Shown: piece after piece, positions 5,639 to 13,375 of the stretch
Layout of the letters: each line of letters opens with the position of its first letter
Numbering within the stretch: the first letter of the stretch is position 1
Assembly: GCA_019118725.1 (NCBI GenBank)
Contig: DWYO01000021.1
Span: 1-15,503 of the forward strand
Origin: Candidatus Parabacteroides intestinavium
Lineage (GTDB): Bacteria; Bacteroidota; Bacteroidia; Bacteroidales; Tannerellaceae
Direction of reading: 5' to 3'
DNA length: 15,503 nt
Translations under genes and position numbers: made by a program
The notes under the pieces: model-generated
What the model saw: only the letters and a program-made list of their open reading frames with translations
The model's database searches: none
Told to the model about the DNA's origin: nothing

Positions 5639-7216
5639 TTAATGCACGAACCTGTTACTCCGTTTCGGAGCATCCTGTACCTTCTTCTTTCTTACGGTAT
5701 AGATATCCTCTTTGTTAAGGGGACGGAGGTAATCATACCAGAAGAAATCTTTCAGCTCTTTTTGCTCCGGATTCAGATCGGGAATCGGAGTGAGCTGCCC
5801 TTTGGGATTGTTGGTCACGCGTAGACGCTCTATCTTGTTTTCTTTGAGCCACATGGTCAGGTAGGCGCTCTGGAGGAAATTCAGTCCCACCATGCTTCCG
5901 TCTTTTTCCAACGGATAATAGATCGTTTCCACACTTCCCGCCACGTCAATCTGGCGCACTGCCTGACCGTTAAAGTAAGCCTTCAGGTCATTCCCTTTTA
6001 TTTGGTTGTAATATGAAGTGTCCACTTCTTGCGCGGCAAAAGCGAATTGCTTGACATGCACGAAGTCGATAGCGCTGTCGCCCATATAGACGAGAATCGT
6101 ATCCCCATAGAGCTGGTATTGCGTGTTCCAAAGAACCGGGTCGTCATACATATAGAGGATGGAGTCACGCGAATTGAATTGCATCGAGTCGCATACTCCC
6201 TGTAAGTCCGTCCGATAAAAACGTACACCGTGGAAAGCCTTCAGTTCCCGGTAGGTTGAATCGACGGTAAACATTTGCAACGTGTCGGCATGGAGATATA
6301 GTGTGTCGCCTTGCGAATATTCCAGGCAGCGTGCGCTGTCGGTGGCAAAGGCATAGCCTGTCTTTTCGTTATAATAGCCATACTCACCTTTCAGCATGAT
6401 GCGTTGTAAGGTGTCTTGGATGCACATATTCCCAAATACTTCGCCGAATCCGTTTTGCCGGTCGTAGGCGATAGAGTCGCCTGTCAGGAAACGGTTCCCG
6501 GAGACGACTTCCGAGCGGTCGAGCAGCATCGAGGTGTTGTTGACTGTATCATACCATCCGCGCGAGGAATGAATCGTTCCGCTGTCAGAAACGATGACCG
6601 AGGGGCCTAAGATGGTGGATATTTTAGATGTCGTGTTGTAGTGAAGCGTGTCGGAATAGAGAGTGAAATTGGGATTCTCCAGCCGGACGCTGTCATTGAA
6701 AACGGCCAATTTGGTAGAAGGACTGTACTGTCCGTAATAAGAAGAAAGCTGATTGAGCGAATCGACAATCATGCCGCCCTCGAAATAATAGCCGATATTG
6801 GGGATGCGTTCATAATTCAGACTGTCGGTAAAGAGTGTCACCTGCCGGTTTTCCATCCGGACATTCTCGCGTAGGTAGGCTATCCGCGCGTCTCCATCGT
6901 AGTAAAGGTATTGCCCGTAGACAAACAACGTATCGCCCTGCTCCATACGTACATTGCTGAATGCCTCCAATGAATTACTCTTTTCGTAGAAGTAGGCACT
7001 GTCACAATACATATAGGAGCTGTCATGGCGGAAACACACATCACCGACCAATACTTGCGCATCGGCACGTACCGCTTCGTCAAAAGACAAGGTGTTAGCA
7101 TGCTCCAGATAGACCTTCGTCTTCTTTACCGGGACTGTATCCTGCGCTTGTGCCCAAGCATTGAGGGTACACCAGCATAGCAAACCGATGAGGGCGATTA
7201 TTTTTGTCTGCTTCAT
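5639..7216 (-). CDS. OstA/LptA-like periplasmic protein (LPS transport)
   Basis: Probable periplasmic carrier of the lipopolysaccharide transport pathway, in the OstA/LptA-fold family. The start at 7216 (525 residues) opens with a signal peptide, MKQTKIIALIGLLCWCTLNA, with likely cleavage after AWA or AQA. The ATG at 7228 would lengthen the overlap with the upstream gene and is less likely. The mature part is a long series of beta-strand repeats with recurring GDTL, DSLNY, SDTLHY and GDSIAY segments. These match the elongated beta-jellyroll of LptA and the LptD N-terminal domain, extended in Bacteroidetes to about 500 residues. No outer-membrane barrel is present, so this is not LptD itself. 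Its ATG overlaps the TGA of the SurA-like gene (ATGA), which indicates translational coupling. This is the last gene of the operon. The pairing with SurA-type foldases fits, because LptD is a known SurA client in E. coli. Confidence 0.85.
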   Translation of the reverse strand: MKQTKIIALIGLLCWCTLNAWAQAQDTVPVKKTKVYLEHANTLSFDEAVRADAQVLVGDVCFRHDSSYMYCDSAYFYEKSNSLEAFSNVRMEQGDTLFVYGQYLYYDGDARIAYLRENVRMENRQVTLFTDSLNYERIPNIGYYFEGGMIVDSLNQLSSYYGQYSPSTKLAVFNDSVRLENPNFTLYSDTLHYNTTSKISTILGPSVIVSDSGTIHSSRGWYDTVNNTSMLLDRSEVVSGNRFLTGDSIAYDRQNGFGEVFGNMCIQDTLQRIMLKGEYGYYNEKTGYAFATDSARCLEYSQGDTLYLHADTLQMFTVDSTYRELKAFHGVRFYRTDLQGVCDSMQFNSRDSILYMYDDPVLWNTQYQLYGDTILVYMGDSAIDFVHVKQFAFAAQEVDTSYYNQIKGNDLKAYFNGQAVRQIDVAGSVETIYYPLEKDGSMVGLNFLQSAYLTMWLKENKIERLRVTNNPKGQLTPIPDLNPEQKELKDFFWYDYLRPLNKEDIYTVRKKKVQDAPKRSNRFVH

Positions 7217-8574
7217 TCTTTTACCCAATCAGGAAAACGGAAATCACAATTTCTCCAGCCTTCGCTAATGCGGACGTAGGTGGACTTCTGCTGCTTGCGA
7301 ATCCAATCGTTCAGTAATTCCTCGCGTTTCTTATTTTCTACAATCGTCTTCAAGGCTTGGTAGTCGTCAGACAAATTGGCCTTGTGTGCCTCTGTACGAG
7401 CACGCAGTTTGACAATTGCAATCACCTCTTTCTGCTTGTCGGTCGTCATACGGAAAGGCTTGGATATGTCTCCTATCTTCATGTCATAGACAACTTTACC
7501 GACCTCTTGTGGAAGCTCATGCAATTCGAACCGCGGTGTGCCGGAATTGCTGCTTTGGTAGTTGGAGTTCACCATAAGACCTTTATTGTTGCGCGTATCT
7601 TTATCGTAAGAAAGGAATGTAGCGGCTTCGTCAAAGGTGAATTTGTTTTCCATCAGATTGTTGTAGATAGAGTCCATACGGGCAGTTGCCTCCGTCAATT
7701 CCTTTTCAGATACCTCCGGTTTCAACAGGATATGCCGGCAATTGATACGGTCGCCTCGCTTTTCGATCAGCTGGATAATGTGAAAGCCATATTCGGTTTC
7801 TACAATCTGCGAGATATGTTTGGAGTCTTTCAGGTTGAAAGCCACATTGGCAAATGCCGGTTCCAGCATCGACTTGCTCATAAAGCCTAACTCGCCTCCG
7901 CGCATAGCCGATCCGGGGTCTTCGGAATAAAGACGGGCCAAGGTTGAGAATTCATATTTCCCGCTGTTGATATCTTCCGTGAATTGTCTCAGACGCGCCT
8001 TGATGGCATCTGTTTCTTCAAACGGAATCTTCGGTTCGATGGTAATGATCTGTACTTCGACCGTCATAGGGATATTCGGCAGACTGTCTTGCGACAATTG
8101 GTTGTAGTACTTGCGGACTTCCGAAGGCGTCAGTTTGATTTCACCGACCAGCTTGCGCTGCATCTCTTCTACAATCTGCTGCTCTCTGACCATCTCTATT
8201 TTCTCATCCTTGATCTGGGAAAGTTTTTTGTTGAAATATTCTTCTACTTTCTCTTTCGAGCCAATTTGTCCGATAACCGAGTTGATCCATTGGTCGACAC
8301 TTTGAATAACTTGAGATTCTGGTACCTCAACACTGTCTATCTTCGCCTGATTCAGATAAAGCTTTTGGATGGCCATCTGTTCCGGAATGAAACAATAGGG
8401 GTCTCCTTCCAATCGTTCGCCTGCATTTAACAAATACAAACGCTGGTCTTCAACATCGGAACGCAGGATAGCGTCATCTCCCACTACCCAAACGATTTCA
8501 TCAATCACGTTATCTTGCGCTTTTAGCAGCCAAGAACAACTCATTAACAAACATGCAAGTAAAATCCTCTTCAT
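7213..8574 (-). CDS. surA: SurA-type periplasmic chaperone/peptidyl-prolyl isomerase
   Basis: Periplasmic foldase for outer-membrane proteins. The 453 residues begin with a signal peptide (MKRILLACLLMSCSWLLKAQ). A SurA N-terminal chaperone domain (about 22-165) starts with VIDEIVWVVGDDAILRSDVE, as in the SurA family. Two parvulin-type domains follow. The first (about 172-272) has GGELGFMSKSMLEPAF and EYGFHIIQL but lacks the usual RHIL histidine at its start (VEVQIITI), so its isomerase activity is doubtful. The second (about 277-392) begins CRHILLKP with His281 but is otherwise diverged in its middle. The gene starts 23 bp after the lipoprotein gene and overlaps the OstA-like gene by 4 bp. 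The symbol surA is used by architecture and could differ in formal nomenclature. Confidence 0.88.
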   Translation of the reverse strand: MKRILLACLLMSCSWLLKAQDNVIDEIVWVVGDDAILRSDVEDQRLYLLNAGERLEGDPYCFIPEQMAIQKLYLNQAKIDSVEVPESQVIQSVDQWINSVIGQIGSKEKVEEYFNKKLSQIKDEKIEMVREQQIVEEMQRKLVGEIKLTPSEVRKYYNQLSQDSLPNIPMTVEVQIITIEPKIPFEETDAIKARLRQFTEDINSGKYEFSTLARLYSEDPGSAMRGGELGFMSKSMLEPAFANVAFNLKDSKHISQIVETEYGFHIIQLIEKRGDRINCRHILLKPEVSEKELTEATARMDSIYNNLMENKFTFDEAATFLSYDKDTRNNKGLMVNSNYQSSNSGTPRFELHELPQEVGKVVYDMKIGDISKPFRMTTDKQKEVIAIVKLRARTEAHKANLSDDYQALKTIVENKKREELLNDWIRKQQKSTYVRISEGWRNCDFRFPDWVKE

Positions 8575-8597
8575 TGTAGCATCCTTTTATTGCTTTT

Positions 8598-9458
8598 TCA
8601 AGGCTGTTCAGCCGGGAAAACGACATCCCCGCCCCGAATCGCATCATTATATAATTCTTCTTCAAAATCTCTCAAAAATTGTATCTTATGTTGGTTGACC
8701 AACATATCCAATACTTGTGTGTGCGCATATTCAAAAGGTGCGACATCCCCTTTGAGTATGTATTCTTTTATGTTCAGCAAATAACAGAAGTTGCTGTCTG
8801 CCGTTTCAATAAACGAATGTGTGCGTAAAAAATTCTCCTCGTCCGTTATCTTTAGCGGAATGGTAGCCATGACGTCGCCAAAGCTAATCCATTTATCGTA
8901 AAAATATTCATAAACAGCCGCATTTTGTACGCTATATTTTTCTATTTTTTCAATTTCAGGTTCAGCGGAGGAGCGATACCATTTTTTTACATCCGTCAAA
9001 TTCGGCGCATCTACCGGTATTTTCAGGAACAGTCCCTTGATCAAGTTCTGGTCTAAGGTGAAATCTTTCGCATTGGTTTCATAAAAACGGCGCATCTCTT
9101 CCTCTGATATATTGGCCGATAACCGTTCTTTAACCAGTTGTTCTTGGTAACGGTAACGGACCAGCGAGTGTCTATAAGCATCAACTAACTGGTCAATCTC
9201 CTGTTTGTCCGTATTCGTCAGGTTCTGTAAAGCAACATCATATACCAGTTTATCCTTTATCCATTGTTTGATAAAACTTTCAGCCCATATCAGGCTGTCT
9301 GCTGAAGAAAGACGGGAAGGGAGGGCTGCTTTTAAATCTGCCCGTGATAAGGCACGGTCGTTTACTTTTACCAAAAGGTCTTTTTGCTCTGCAGATTGCT
9401 TGGGCTGGCAACTGCAAAAGCATGCGACTATCCAGATAAAAGCAACTACTCTTCTCAT
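8598..9458 (-). CDS. SurA-N-like lipoprotein without a parvulin domain
   Basis: The 286 residues begin with a lipoprotein signal (MRRVVAFIWIVACFCSCQPK) with the lipidated cysteine most likely C17. After it, KDLLVKVNDRALSRADLKAALP matches the opening of SurA/PpiD N-terminal chaperone domains, and a helical region continues to about residue 150. No GFH-II or RHIL-type parvulin signature appears in the rest, so this is probably a chaperone-only foldase rather than an isomerase, although automated annotation would likely call it a peptidyl-prolyl isomerase. It starts 5 bp after the preceding foldase gene and ends 23 bp before the SurA-type gene, so it is a fixed member of the operon. Membrane anchoring suggests it works at the periplasmic face of the inner or outer membrane. 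The family assignment rests on the N-terminal segment and context. Confidence 0.75.
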   Translation of the reverse strand: MRRVVAFIWIVACFCSCQPKQSAEQKDLLVKVNDRALSRADLKAALPSRLSSADSLIWAESFIKQWIKDKLVYDVALQNLTNTDKQEIDQLVDAYRHSLVRYRYQEQLVKERLSANISEEEMRRFYETNAKDFTLDQNLIKGLFLKIPVDAPNLTDVKKWYRSSAEPEIEKIEKYSVQNAAVYEYFYDKWISFGDVMATIPLKITDEENFLRTHSFIETADSNFCYLLNIKEYILKGDVAPFEYAHTQVLDMLVNQHKIQFLRDFEEELYNDAIRGGDVVFPAEQP

Positions 9459-9463
9459 ACGAA

Positions 9464-11044
9464 CTATTTATTGTTTTTTATAGCCTTCTCCAGTGCTTTC
9501 CAATTCACGGAAATAGGATATTTGTTTCTTAATTCCGCAAGCCATGCCTCTTCAACCGATTCTTGTTCATCGGCAGGCTTGCTCCATACCTTCTCGTTGC
9601 TGATGGCGAACAGCAAGATACCATCCCGATATTCATTGATAAGCAGATTGTATTCGGGATGTTTTTGAGTCAGGTTCTTGCGTTCCATTCCAGTCAGTAT
9701 ATCCCGGACAAAAAGGTCGTACACCTCTTGCATGAAATCTCCGGAGTAGGTCTTTACGGAGAACGGACACCGTTGCAGGTAGATGGCAAAATCCCGTTGG
9801 GTGAAATTGACTGTATCCATGCGTGCCAAGGTCTTTTCTAACGATTGGGCCTTTTCGAAAAATTCTTTATCCGTCGGGAAATAGTCGTAGCATAAAGCCT
9901 CCAGCTCAGCATACGCTTCCGGATAAAAGGTGTAATTATATTCTTTTTTCATCCGGTCATCAAATCCTTTATACAGGGCAAAGTTCCATTCGCCTTGGGC
10001 CATCCGGCGGTGCCAGGATTTCTTTACATCATCTAAAGGAGTCTTATCCAGCTTCTTAAGCAGCTTAATGATATGATATCCGAACTGAGTCTTGAACGGA
10101 CGAGTTATATCGCCCTCCTTTTGCAAAGAGAAAGCTTCTTTCTCAAACTCTTGTACCATCTCTCCGATACCGAAAACCGGGAGAACTCCCTTTTTGACAG
10201 CCGTAGCCTTATCCGCGGAGAATTTCTCGGCTAACTCACCGAAGTCTGCACCCGACTGGAGTTGTGTATAAATAGAGTCTGCTTCTTTCTTTACCGCCTC
10301 TCCGTCCAGTTTGATGGAATCTTTGGTGAAAGGAAGCAGGATATGAGCTACCTGTACCCGTCCCGGATTGGGGATGCGGCGGTGCAGTTTGATGATATGA
10401 AACCCTAATTTGGTTCGTACCGGCATGGAAAGCGTCCCTTCCGGCATGGAATAAGCAGCATCTTCGAATGCTTTAACGGTACGCATAGGGTAAAAGCCGC
10501 GCACGTGTTCGTATCCGATATGTTTCGGGTCTTGTTGCATCAGTTCTTTGCCTACCGTTTCAAAATCCTCACCGTTTTGAATGCGGGTACGGATTTCCAA
10601 CGCGCGTTGGTAAACCTCAGCGGTGTCTTTTCCGACCGTTTTTTCCGGAAGGAACAGCAGGATGTGGCTTAAATCCAGAATTTCGTTCATCCGGGCATAT
10701 TCTTTTTCCACAACTTGATCCTCAGCGTCTTTGTCTGATAGATAACTTGCTGTCAGTTCTGAACGGTATTTGCTCAATTCCTCCTCAAAATCTTTGGTTT
10801 TATCTATATTTTGAGATTCGGCATCAGCAACTTTCAGCTTGAAATTTTCGAATAGTTGCACGAAGGCCTTCAGTTCATTCTTGTCCGCTAAATTATTTTC
10901 GCCATTTTTCTTGGCGGAATAAAAGAATTCAGACATAAGGACCTGTTTGTCACCCACAACCATAGCTACCGAATCCGGAAGGGATTTGGCTGAGCCTGCA
11001 ACACTCGCCAAGAGCAAAGCTGATACTAGAAACTTTTTCATCAA
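9464..11044 (-). CDS. Two-parvulin peptidyl-prolyl isomerase (SurA/PpiD type)
   Basis: Periplasmic foldase, first gene of the operon. The 526 residues start MMKKFLVSALLLASVAGSAK, a signal peptide. The second Met (11041) is an equally good start. A chaperone-like helical segment (about 25-118) precedes two well-preserved parvulin domains. Domain 1 (about 121-222) has His127 in DLSHILL and LGFHIIKL near its end. Domain 2 (about 231-331) has His234 in VAHILLPF, a GVLPVFGIGEMVQEFEKEAF segment and FGYHIIKLL. A C-terminal helical extension of nearly 200 residues is unrelated to the parvulin fold, and I do not recognise it. A TAnnTTTG box 33 bp upstream of the start, next to the recQ terminator-like repeat, marks the operon promoter. 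The stop is only 5 bp before the lipoprotein gene. Confidence 0.88.
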   Translation of the reverse strand: MMKKFLVSALLLASVAGSAKSLPDSVAMVVGDKQVLMSEFFYSAKKNGENNLADKNELKAFVQLFENFKLKVADAESQNIDKTKDFEEELSKYRSELTASYLSDKDAEDQVVEKEYARMNEILDLSHILLFLPEKTVGKDTAEVYQRALEIRTRIQNGEDFETVGKELMQQDPKHIGYEHVRGFYPMRTVKAFEDAAYSMPEGTLSMPVRTKLGFHIIKLHRRIPNPGRVQVAHILLPFTKDSIKLDGEAVKKEADSIYTQLQSGADFGELAEKFSADKATAVKKGVLPVFGIGEMVQEFEKEAFSLQKEGDITRPFKTQFGYHIIKLLKKLDKTPLDDVKKSWHRRMAQGEWNFALYKGFDDRMKKEYNYTFYPEAYAELEALCYDYFPTDKEFFEKAQSLEKTLARMDTVNFTQRDFAIYLQRCPFSVKTYSGDFMQEVYDLFVRDILTGMERKNLTQKHPEYNLLINEYRDGILLFAISNEKVWSKPADEQESVEEAWLAELRNKYPISVNWKALEKAIKNNK

Positions 11045-11076
11045 TAAATAAATTTGATGCTACAATTTTACGATTA

Positions 11077-11084
11077 CAAAAATA
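11077..11084 (-). promoter_or_regulatory. Putative promoter -7 box of the foldase/OstA operon
   Basis: The minus strand reads TATTTTTG, matching TAnnTTTG, 33 bp before the first start codon of the operon. It coincides with the T-rich tail that follows the large inverted repeat at 11084-11139. The region 19-21 bp upstream has no clear -33 element and lies within that repeat, so the hairpin or a protein bound to it may influence initiation. Confidence 0.5.
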
Positions 11085-11139
11085 CACTAATTTAACGGAC
11101 AGATAACCGAATTAGTATCTTAGTCTGTTAAATTAGTGT
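11084..11139. terminator. Large inverted repeat, probable bidirectional terminator after recQ
   Basis: ACACTAATTTAAC (11084-11096) is the exact reverse complement of GTTAAATTAGTGT (11127-11139). The pairing continues inward through one G-T pair, then GAC/GTC, then AGATA/TATCT after a 2-nt bulge, leaving a loop of about 10 nt. A run of T follows on the plus-strand side (11139-11144). On the minus-strand side TATTTTTG follows. It lies 22 bp beyond the recQ stop codon, so termination of the clpP-clpX-recQ transcript is the simplest role. It also abuts the promoter of the next operon. Confidence 0.75.
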
Positions 11140-11161
11140 TTTTTATATTTCCCTGCGGTTC

Positions 11162-13342
11162 TTAATTAGCCATTTCAGAAAGGAATTTGATTCGGATTAG
11201 ACGAATTTCCTCTTCAGTATAATCTCCTCCCAATTCTTCGATGGCTTCTTCCAGGTCGTCTGTTTCAGAATCCTTGAAATAGTCATAAATATCTTCAATA
11301 TGGTCTTCATCCATGACATCATTCACGAAATAGTCGATATTAATCCGTGTACCTGAATAGACAATAGCCTCGATTTCGTCCAGCAATTCGCTAAATTCCA
11401 GACCTTTGGAAACAGCGATGTCATCCAAAGCCACTTTCCGGTCGATGCTTTGTACGATCCAGACTTTCAATTTCGACTTATTGGCCACCGTACGCACGCG
11501 CAAGTCTTCCGGACGTTCGATTTCATTCTCTTCCACATGCTTTTTGATCAGCTCTACGAATTCGGCTCCGTAGCGTTTTGCCTTTCCGGCTCCGACTCCC
11601 GGAATGTTTTGCAACTCTTCCAACGTGATTGGGTAGGTCGTAGCCATAGCCTCCAAAGAGGGATCTTGGAAGATGACGAAAGGCGGAACGTTCAACTTCT
11701 TGGAAAGCTTTTTCCGTAAGTCCTTCATCATCGAGTAGAGTACCGGGTCAACGGCGCACGATGCGCTTCCGCGAACAGGAACCTCTTCTGTTTCATCTTC
11801 AAACTCATTATCTTCGGTAATCTTGAACGATACCGGTTTCTTGATGAACTCTTTTCCTTTAGGCGTAATTTTCAGTAAACCGTAATTTTCAATGTCTTTT
11901 GTCAGATAACCAGCGATCAACGCCTGGCGGATAACCGCATTCCACGTTTTCTCGCTTTGATCCTGGCCCGAAGCGAATATTTCCAATTCATTGTGTTTGT
12001 ACGATTGAATTTCGGATGTTTCGTTTCCGACCAGCATATTTACAATATATTCTGCCTTAAACTTCTCTTTTAATGTGCTGATTACTTCCAGTACAGCACT
12101 CAACAATTCTTTAGCTTCCACTTTTTTCTTAGGGTTCAAACAGTTATCACAATTACCACAATTATCTTCCGGGTAAGCTTCTCCAAAATAATGAAGCAAT
12201 ACTTTTCTTCTGCAAACAGATGTTTCCGCGTATGCGGCTGTTTCCAACAACAGTTGTTTCCCTATTTCTTGTTCGGCAACAGGTTTTCCCTGCATGAATT
12301 TTTCTAATTTCTGCAAGTCCTTATACGAATAAAACGCGATACATTTGCCTTCGCCTCCATCTCGCCCGGCACGTCCGGTCTCTTGATAATACCCTTCCAG
12401 GCTTTTGGGAATATCGTAATGGATGACATACCGTACGTCCGGTTTGTCAATACCCATTCCGAAAGCGATAGTAGCGACGATTACGTCTACTTGTTCCATC
12501 AGAAACGCATCCTGATTGGCTGAACGGACCTGCGAGTCCATTCCGGCGTGGTAGGGTAACGCTTTGATGCCGTTAGCTTTCAGGATATCAGCAAACTCTT
12601 CCACTTTCTTTCGGCTCAGACAATAAATAATGCCGGATTTACCTTCGTTGTTCTTGATGAATTTGATGATATCCCGGTCTATATTGGCTGTTTTCGGACG
12701 CACCTCGTAGTACAAATTAACTCGGTTGAAAGAAGATTTGAATACGGTGGCGTCTGTCATGCCTAAATTCTTCTGGATGTCATGCTGAACTTTAGGCGTG
12801 GCTGTAGCCGTCAGAGCGATCAACGGGCGTTTCCCTATTTCATTGATGATAGGCCGGATCCTGCGGTATTCCGGACGGAAATCATGTCCCCATTCCGAGA
12901 TACAGTGCGCTTCATCTACGGCATAGAATGAAATCTTGACCTGGCGAAGGAACTCCACGTTTTCCTCTTTGGTCAACGATTCCGGAGCGACGTAGAGCAA
13001 TTTTGTTTTTCCGGATAAGATATCATTTTTTACCTGATCAATAGCCGATTTGCTCAATGAAGAATTAATAAAATGCGCAATGCCGTCTTCTTCACTGAAA
13101 TTACGCATGGCATCTACCTGATTTTTCATCAGTGCGATAAGCGGAGATACAACGATAGCCGTACCCTCCATCATCAGGGAAGGCAACTGGTAACACAATG
13201 ATTTGCCTCCTCCGGTTGGCATTAATACAAAGGTATCTTTCCCTGCCAATACATTTTCAATAATTGCTTTTTGGTTTCCTTTGAATGTGTCGAAACCAAA
13301 ATGTTTTTTCAGTGCCTCGGTTACTTTATCTTTCTTTGCCAT
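11162..13342 (-). CDS. recQ: ATP-dependent DNA helicase RecQ
   Basis: 3'-to-5' superfamily 2 helicase of recombinational repair. The 726 residues contain Walker A TGGGKS with Lys47, and DEAH at 143-146 within AVDEAHCISEWGHDFRPEY. A helicase C domain carries IVATIAFGMGIDKPDVRYVIH and the QETGRAGRDG motif. The RQC zinc site is C377, C395, C398 and C401, followed by a winged helix to about residue 500. An HRDC domain (about 527-605) contains the helix-hairpin-helix-like IPGVGAGKAKRYG. About 115 further residues at the C-terminus resemble the helicase helix-turn-helix extension found on some RecQ proteins and end in an acidic tail, making this longer than the roughly 610-residue E. coli enzyme. 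It starts 33 bp after clpX with no evident promoter, so it is probably read through from the clpPX transcript. A strong inverted repeat follows it. Confidence 0.96.
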   Translation of the reverse strand: MAKKDKVTEALKKHFGFDTFKGNQKAIIENVLAGKDTFVLMPTGGGKSLCYQLPSLMMEGTAIVVSPLIALMKNQVDAMRNFSEEDGIAHFINSSLSKSAIDQVKNDILSGKTKLLYVAPESLTKEENVEFLRQVKISFYAVDEAHCISEWGHDFRPEYRRIRPIINEIGKRPLIALTATATPKVQHDIQKNLGMTDATVFKSSFNRVNLYYEVRPKTANIDRDIIKFIKNNEGKSGIIYCLSRKKVEEFADILKANGIKALPYHAGMDSQVRSANQDAFLMEQVDVIVATIAFGMGIDKPDVRYVIHYDIPKSLEGYYQETGRAGRDGGEGKCIAFYSYKDLQKLEKFMQGKPVAEQEIGKQLLLETAAYAETSVCRRKVLLHYFGEAYPEDNCGNCDNCLNPKKKVEAKELLSAVLEVISTLKEKFKAEYIVNMLVGNETSEIQSYKHNELEIFASGQDQSEKTWNAVIRQALIAGYLTKDIENYGLLKITPKGKEFIKKPVSFKITEDNEFEDETEEVPVRGSASCAVDPVLYSMMKDLRKKLSKKLNVPPFVIFQDPSLEAMATTYPITLEELQNIPGVGAGKAKRYGAEFVELIKKHVEENEIERPEDLRVRTVANKSKLKVWIVQSIDRKVALDDIAVSKGLEFSELLDEIEAIVYSGTRINIDYFVNDVMDEDHIEDIYDYFKDSETDDLEEAIEELGGDYTEEEIRLIRIKFLSEMAN

Positions 13343-13375
13343 ACTCGCTATTATTAGAAATAGGTTTACGTTGTT

